8,695 nt of DNA, taken from Treponema sp. Lineage in GTDB: Bacteria; Spirochaetota; Spirochaetia; Treponematales; Treponemataceae. The stretch is from assembly GCA_024699205.1 (NCBI GenBank), contig JAILQA010000194.1:1-8695 (forward strand), read 5' to 3'. Below are positions 5,999 to 8,695 of this stretch, one piece after another. The position numbers were made by a program, and so were the translations under genes. Position 1 is the first letter of the stretch. Each line of letters begins with the position of its first letter. The notes under the pieces were generated by a model. It was not told the DNA's origin, did no database searches, and saw nothing but the letters and a program-made list of their open reading frames with translations.

Positions 5999-7474
5999 AT
6001 GGCAATCAATGTAGAAGAACAGTATAACAAAATTAAAGAAATAGAAAAAGCTGGCGGAAAATTAACTCCACGCGACCGAAATGCAATTCCTCAGATGGAA
6101 ATGCCAACTCTGGACCCAAAAGAACGTGCCCGCGAAATGAACGAGGTTGCATTAGGTTTTTCTGCTCAGCAGGCAGTTGTTGAAGCAAGCCGCTGTTTAC
6201 AGTGTGCAAAACCTTTCTGTATGGAAGGCTGTCCTGTAAATATTGATATTCCTGGATTTATCAAACAGATTACTCAGGAAGATTTCAAAGCTGCTGTTGA
6301 TACAATCAAAAAGACAAGTTTGCTTCCTGCAATTTGTGGACGTGTTTGTCCTCAGGAAAAACAGTGCCAGGAAAAATGTACAGTTGGAAAAATCTGGAAA
6401 AATCCAGAAAAAGCAGTTTCAATCGGCCGTCTTGAACGCTTTGTTGCAGACTGGGAACGTGAAAACAATAAAGTTACTTTACCAGAAATTGCTCCAAAAA
6501 CAGGTAAAAAAGTTGCAATTATAGGTGCAGGTCCTGCTGGCCTTACAGTTGCCGCTGATTGTACCCGCGCCGGTCATGAAGTAACAATTTTTGAAGCCTT
6601 CCATAAAGCTGGTGGCGTTATGATGTACGGAATCCCAGAGTTCCGTCTTCCAAAAAAGATTGTTCAGGAAGAAATCTCTAACCTTGAAAAAATGGGCGTT
6701 AAGTTTGAATTAAACTTCCTTGTTGGACGAACAAACACCCTGGAACAGTTGCTTTCAGAAAAAGGCTTTGACGCTGCATTTGTTGGAACAGGCGCTGGTC
6801 TTCCAAAGTTCCTGAATATTCCTGGTGAAAACTTAATCGGTGTATTCTCTGCAAACGAATATCTTACCCGTGCAAATCTTATGAAAGGTTTTGACAAAGA
6901 ACATGCTGCAACTCCAATTTACGAAGCAAAGCATGTTGTAGTTTGCGGTGCCGGTAACGTTGCAATGGATGCTGCCCGTATGGCCTTCCGTCTTGGCGCA
7001 GAAAGTGTTGATGTTGTTTATCGCCGTACCCGAAAAGAAATGCCTGCCCGTCTTGAAGAAATTGGACATGCCGAGGAAGAAGGCGTAAACTTCCGCTTCC
7101 TTGAAAATCCTGTAGAAGTACTTGGAACAGAAGATGGACATGTAAGAGGCGTTCGTTGTCTTTCTTATGAACTTGGTGAACCTGATGAATCTGGCCGTCG
7201 CTCTCCAGTACCAATCCCAGGCAGTGAACATGATGTAGAATGTGATGCTATGATTGTTGCTCTTGGTAACGGTTCAAACCCTCTGTTGGTTTCTACAACT
7301 CCAGGTCTGGATGCAGATAAACGTGGTCATATTCTTGTTGATGAAAATCAGGCAACACACCATGCTAAAGTTTGGGCTGGTGGAGATATTGTTCTTGGTG
7401 CTGCAACAGTAATCCTTGCTATGGGTGAAGGACGAAAGGCTGCTGCTTCCATAAACGAATATCTGGCAAAATAG
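5999..7474 (+). CDS. nfnB: NADH-dependent reduced ferredoxin:NADP+ oxidoreductase subunit B (NfnB; GltD-like FAD/[4Fe-4S] subunit)
   Basis: This is the large subunit of NfnAB; it carries the bifurcating FAD, the NADP(H) site and two [4Fe-4S] clusters. At 491 aa it is slightly longer than the usual 465-480. The N-terminal iron-sulfur domain has C66-LQC69-AKPFC74-MEGC78 and C113-GRVC117, C123, C127. The FAD Rossmann motif is IIGAGPAGLTVAADC (174-188), followed by GGVMMYGIPEFRLPK (205-219). The NADPH motif is VCGAGNVAMDAAR (315-327), with YRRTRKEMPA (341-350) binding the phosphate end. The closing FAD motif is GGDIVLGAATVILAMGEGRKAA (461-482). The family includes glutamate synthase small subunit (GltD/GltA), the name often given automatically. 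No large glutamate synthase gene is in the window and nfnA is directly upstream, so Nfn is preferred. A terminator follows 37 nt after the stop. No frameshift or missing key residue is seen. Confidence 0.92.
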   Translation: MAINVEEQYNKIKEIEKAGGKLTPRDRNAIPQMEMPTLDPKERAREMNEVALGFSAQQAVVEASRCLQCAKPFCMEGCPVNIDIPGFIKQITQEDFKAAVDTIKKTSLLPAICGRVCPQEKQCQEKCTVGKIWKNPEKAVSIGRLERFVADWERENNKVTLPEIAPKTGKKVAIIGAGPAGLTVAADCTRAGHEVTIFEAFHKAGGVMMYGIPEFRLPKKIVQEEISNLEKMGVKFELNFLVGRTNTLEQLLSEKGFDAAFVGTGAGLPKFLNIPGENLIGVFSANEYLTRANLMKGFDKEHAATPIYEAKHVVVCGAGNVAMDAARMAFRLGAESVDVVYRRTRKEMPARLEEIGHAEEEGVNFRFLENPVEVLGTEDGHVRGVRCLSYELGEPDESGRRSPVPIPGSEHDVECDAMIVALGNGSNPLLVSTTPGLDADKRGHILVDENQATHHAKVWAGGDIVLGAATVILAMGEGRKAAASINEYLAK

Positions 7475-7510
7475 AAAAATATATTCATCAAAAATAGACA
7501 GATGAAATAG

Positions 7511-7565
7511 CGGTGGTTCCGGTAAATTGATAAGAAATCTCTTTACCAGACCGCCGTATTTTTTT
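7511..7565 (+). terminator. Rho-independent terminator after nfnB
   Basis: The 5' arm CGGTGGTTCCGGTAAA (7511-7526) pairs with TTTACCAGACCGCCG (7542-7556). This gives an 8-bp outer stem with two G-U pairs, a small internal loop, a 6-bp inner stem and a 15-nt loop. Seven T residues follow at 7559-7565. An A-rich stretch before the stem could pair with the T tract. It closes the transcript containing nfnAB and separates it from the GerMN gene. Confidence 0.88.
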
Positions 7566-7566
7566 A

Positions 7567-7594
7567 TAAACACTCCTATTTTTAAGCCGATAAT
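7567..7594 (+). promoter_or_regulatory. Possible promoter immediately before the GerMN gene (leaderless arrangement)
   Basis: TAAACA (7567-7572, 4 of 6 to TTGACA) is followed by a 16-bp spacer and GATAAT (7589-7594, 5 of 6 to TATAAT). The -10 box ends only 6 bases before the ATG at 7601, so transcription would start at or next to the start codon. It lies directly after the upstream terminator, where a new promoter is needed. The match is modest and AT-rich DNA gives chance hits. Confidence 0.35.
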
Positions 7595-7600
7595 TAGAGT

Positions 7601-8509
7601 ATGGCTACTAAGAAAAAAGCAAAAAAGAATAAAGGTCTTTCAATCGCAATAATCATTTTAATTGTTCTTATAATTTTCATCTTACTCATAGTGAAAAAAG
7701 ATATAATCATCACAAACTTAAAGGAAACAAACTTTTTTGGTCGTGTATTTGGTGCAACACCCGAGTTTGTAGAAAAGCATAAGTCCAGTGAAAAAACTAG
7801 TGCAGATATAAATACAGAATCTACTGTAACAATTAAAGTTGAAACCGAAAAAAAGCCAGAACAGCCAAAAAAAGATACTTTATCAGAAAAAAAGTCTGAA
7901 CAAACAAAAACCGAAACAAAAGAAAAAAATGAATCAAAGGCTTCATCTGTAGAAATCGAAAAAACTCAGAATAATGCAGCTCAAAAAGAAGCAGAAAAAA
8001 CAGCAGCTACAGAAGAGACCAAAGCAGAAGCAAAAACTGAAAAAAAAGAAGCGGAAACTCCAAAAAAACAGACTACCGAAGTTGCCTACACAGAATTGCA
8101 ATTGTATTTTATAGAAATAGATGCTGACGGTTCAGTAATCCGCAAAAATGTAAAACGAACTATTCCAAAAAACGATTCGCCGCTGGTAACTGCATTGAAT
8201 CTTCTTCTTGCAGGTCCAGACACAACTAAAACTGCTGAAAAAAACTGTATGTCTTTAATTCCAGAAGGAACAAAGCTGCTCGGGGCAAAGGTTCAGAATG
8301 GCATTGCCTATCTTGATTTCAGCGAAAACTTTGAGTTTAATTCTTATGGTGTAGAAGGTTATAACGGTCAGCTCATGCAGATTGTTTATACAGCAACAAA
8401 CTTTTCTACCGTTAAGAGTGTTCAGTTTTTAATTGAGGGGAAGAAAAAAGAATATCTTGGAAGCGAAGGTCAGTGGATTGGCTCTCCGCTTTCAAGAAGT
8501 GCTTTCTAA
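7601..8509 (+). CDS. Single-pass membrane protein with C-terminal GerMN domain
   Basis: The 302-aa protein has three parts. Residues 1-12 are a short Lys-rich cytoplasmic start (MATKKKAKKNKG), followed by one hydrophobic segment (about 13-31). Residues about 60-160 are a Lys/Glu/Thr/Ala-rich, probably extended linker. Residues about 165-288 form a GerMN domain, recognised from SPLVTALNLLLAGPD, LIPEGTKLLGAKVQNGIAYLDFSENF and GQLMQIVYTATNFSTVKSVQFLIEG. GerMN domains were named from Bacillus GerM (sporulation and germination) and also occur in non-spore-forming bacteria in envelope proteins whose biochemical role is unclear. The domain is probably held in the periplasm away from the inner membrane, perhaps near peptidoglycan; this is inference. 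The start has a poor ribosome site (only AGAG one base away), yet the Lys-rich N terminus just before the membrane segment fits this ATG. Six A runs of 7-8 nt in the linker could cause slippage. Confidence 0.88.
   Translation: MATKKKAKKNKGLSIAIIILIVLIIFILLIVKKDIIITNLKETNFFGRVFGATPEFVEKHKSSEKTSADINTESTVTIKVETEKKPEQPKKDTLSEKKSEQTKTETKEKNESKASSVEIEKTQNNAAQKEAEKTAATEETKAEAKTEKKEAETPKKQTTEVAYTELQLYFIEIDADGSVIRKNVKRTIPKNDSPLVTALNLLLAGPDTTKTAEKNCMSLIPEGTKLLGAKVQNGIAYLDFSENFEFNSYGVEGYNGQLMQIVYTATNFSTVKSVQFLIEGKKKEYLGSEGQWIGSPLSRSAF
7848..8068 (+). repeat. A-tract-rich low-complexity linker region
   Basis: Runs of seven A occur at 7848-7854, 7867-7873, 7887-7893, 7923-7929 and 8062-8068, and a run of eight at 8040-8047. 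All are in the Lys/Glu linker, upstream of the GerMN domain. They partly follow from AAA/GAA codons, but uninterrupted runs of this length are slippage sites for polymerases. Confidence 0.6.
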
Positions 8510-8695
8510 TTATTTATAGGATTTGACAATCTTATCAAAATACGCAGTGTTTTCAGCGTAGGATTTTTTGAACATAATCATAGAAAAGTAATCAAAGCCA
8601 CCTGAATCTGCGCGGGTAAGCATTTCAATAGTGTTGATATAATTTGATTGCCCCCCATCCTTTGGCTGAAAAGACTCCTTTGCAATTCTATAAGC
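8510..8695 (-). CDS. Hypothetical protein, C-terminal 61 codons (5' end outside window)
   Basis: On the minus strand the frame is open from the right edge (first visible codon GCT at 8695-8693) to TAA at 8512-8510. It gives 61 residues starting AYRIAKESFQPKDGG, with INTIEMLTRADSGGFDYFS in the middle, and ending YAENTAYFDKIVKSYK. Codon choice and mixed amino-acid composition look like a genuine gene, and otherwise this 186-bp stretch would be empty. I do not recognise a family; the segment looks mostly helical and soluble. It is convergent with the GerMN gene and the two stop codons abut with no base between. A run of six G (plus-strand C at 8651-8656) lies within it and encodes part of KDGGQ. 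The call is moderately sure because only the end is visible. Confidence 0.65.
   Translation of the reverse strand, partial: AYRIAKESFQPKDGGQSNYINTIEMLTRADSGGFDYFSMIMFKKSYAENTAYFDKIVKSYK

Noticed and set aside
6243..6524. 93-codon plus-strand frame inside nfnB
   Set aside because: It overlaps strongly conserved iron-sulfur and FAD motifs of nfnB in another frame, and its product is Lys/Leu-rich without a ribosome site.
6833..7231. Two long minus-strand frames (132 and 111 codons) opposite nfnB
   Set aside because: They are mirror frames of a well-conserved gene with biased codon use. Their compositions, rich in Phe/Thr/Cys or His/Gln/Leu, look like shadows, and no ribosome site is evident.
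5999..7474. Glutamate synthase small subunit as the function of the GltD-like gene
   Set aside because: No large subunit is present in the window, and the adjacent NfnA with its Asp/Cys cluster site fits NfnAB better. A dual role elsewhere in the genome cannot be excluded.
7484..7506. Hairpin TTCATC / GATGAA after nfnB
   Set aside because: It has only 6 bp with an 11-nt loop and no T tract. The stronger terminator starts a few bases later and explains the site.

Overview
The window looks like a piece of a low-GC spirochaete chromosome, most likely a fermentative, host-associated Treponema. Four things point that way: the AT-rich coding style, a very large lipoprotein with a relaxed lipobox next to an outer-membrane-type protein ending in Phe, an Nfn-type transhydrogenase typical of anaerobes, and a membrane-anchored GerMN protein with a Lys/Glu-rich linker. 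The assignment comes from reading the sequence, not from a database match.

Layout. Positions 1-892 hold the 3' part of tex (helix-hairpin-helix and S1 domains), which is cut by the left edge. A 106-bp gap follows with a strong extended -10 promoter. Two near-identical palindromes sit around its start point, so this promoter looks regulated. It drives a 941-aa lipoprotein gene (999-3824) that overlaps by one base (TAATG) a gene for a 427-aa exported, probable beta-barrel outer-membrane protein (3824-5107). Both are unrecognised envelope proteins. Both carry an acidic low-complexity insert, and together they are the best candidate here for an undescribed system.

After 27 bp come nfnA (5135-5989) and nfnB (5999-7474). 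They encode the two subunits of the electron-bifurcating NADH-dependent reduced ferredoxin:NADP+ oxidoreductase, often misnamed sulfide dehydrogenase or glutamate synthase small subunit. No terminator or convincing promoter separates them from the outer-membrane gene, so 999-7474 may be one transcript. It ends at a good rho-independent terminator (7511-7565).

A single-pass membrane protein with a C-terminal GerMN domain follows (7601-8509). It has almost no Shine-Dalgarno sequence and may be leaderless. Its stop codon abuts the stop codon of a convergent minus-strand gene, of which only the last 61 codons are visible (8510-8695).

No RNA genes, CRISPR arrays, insertion sequences or attachment sites were seen. 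The window is mostly ordinary chromosomal backbone, with a lineage-specific envelope pair inserted between conserved housekeeping genes.
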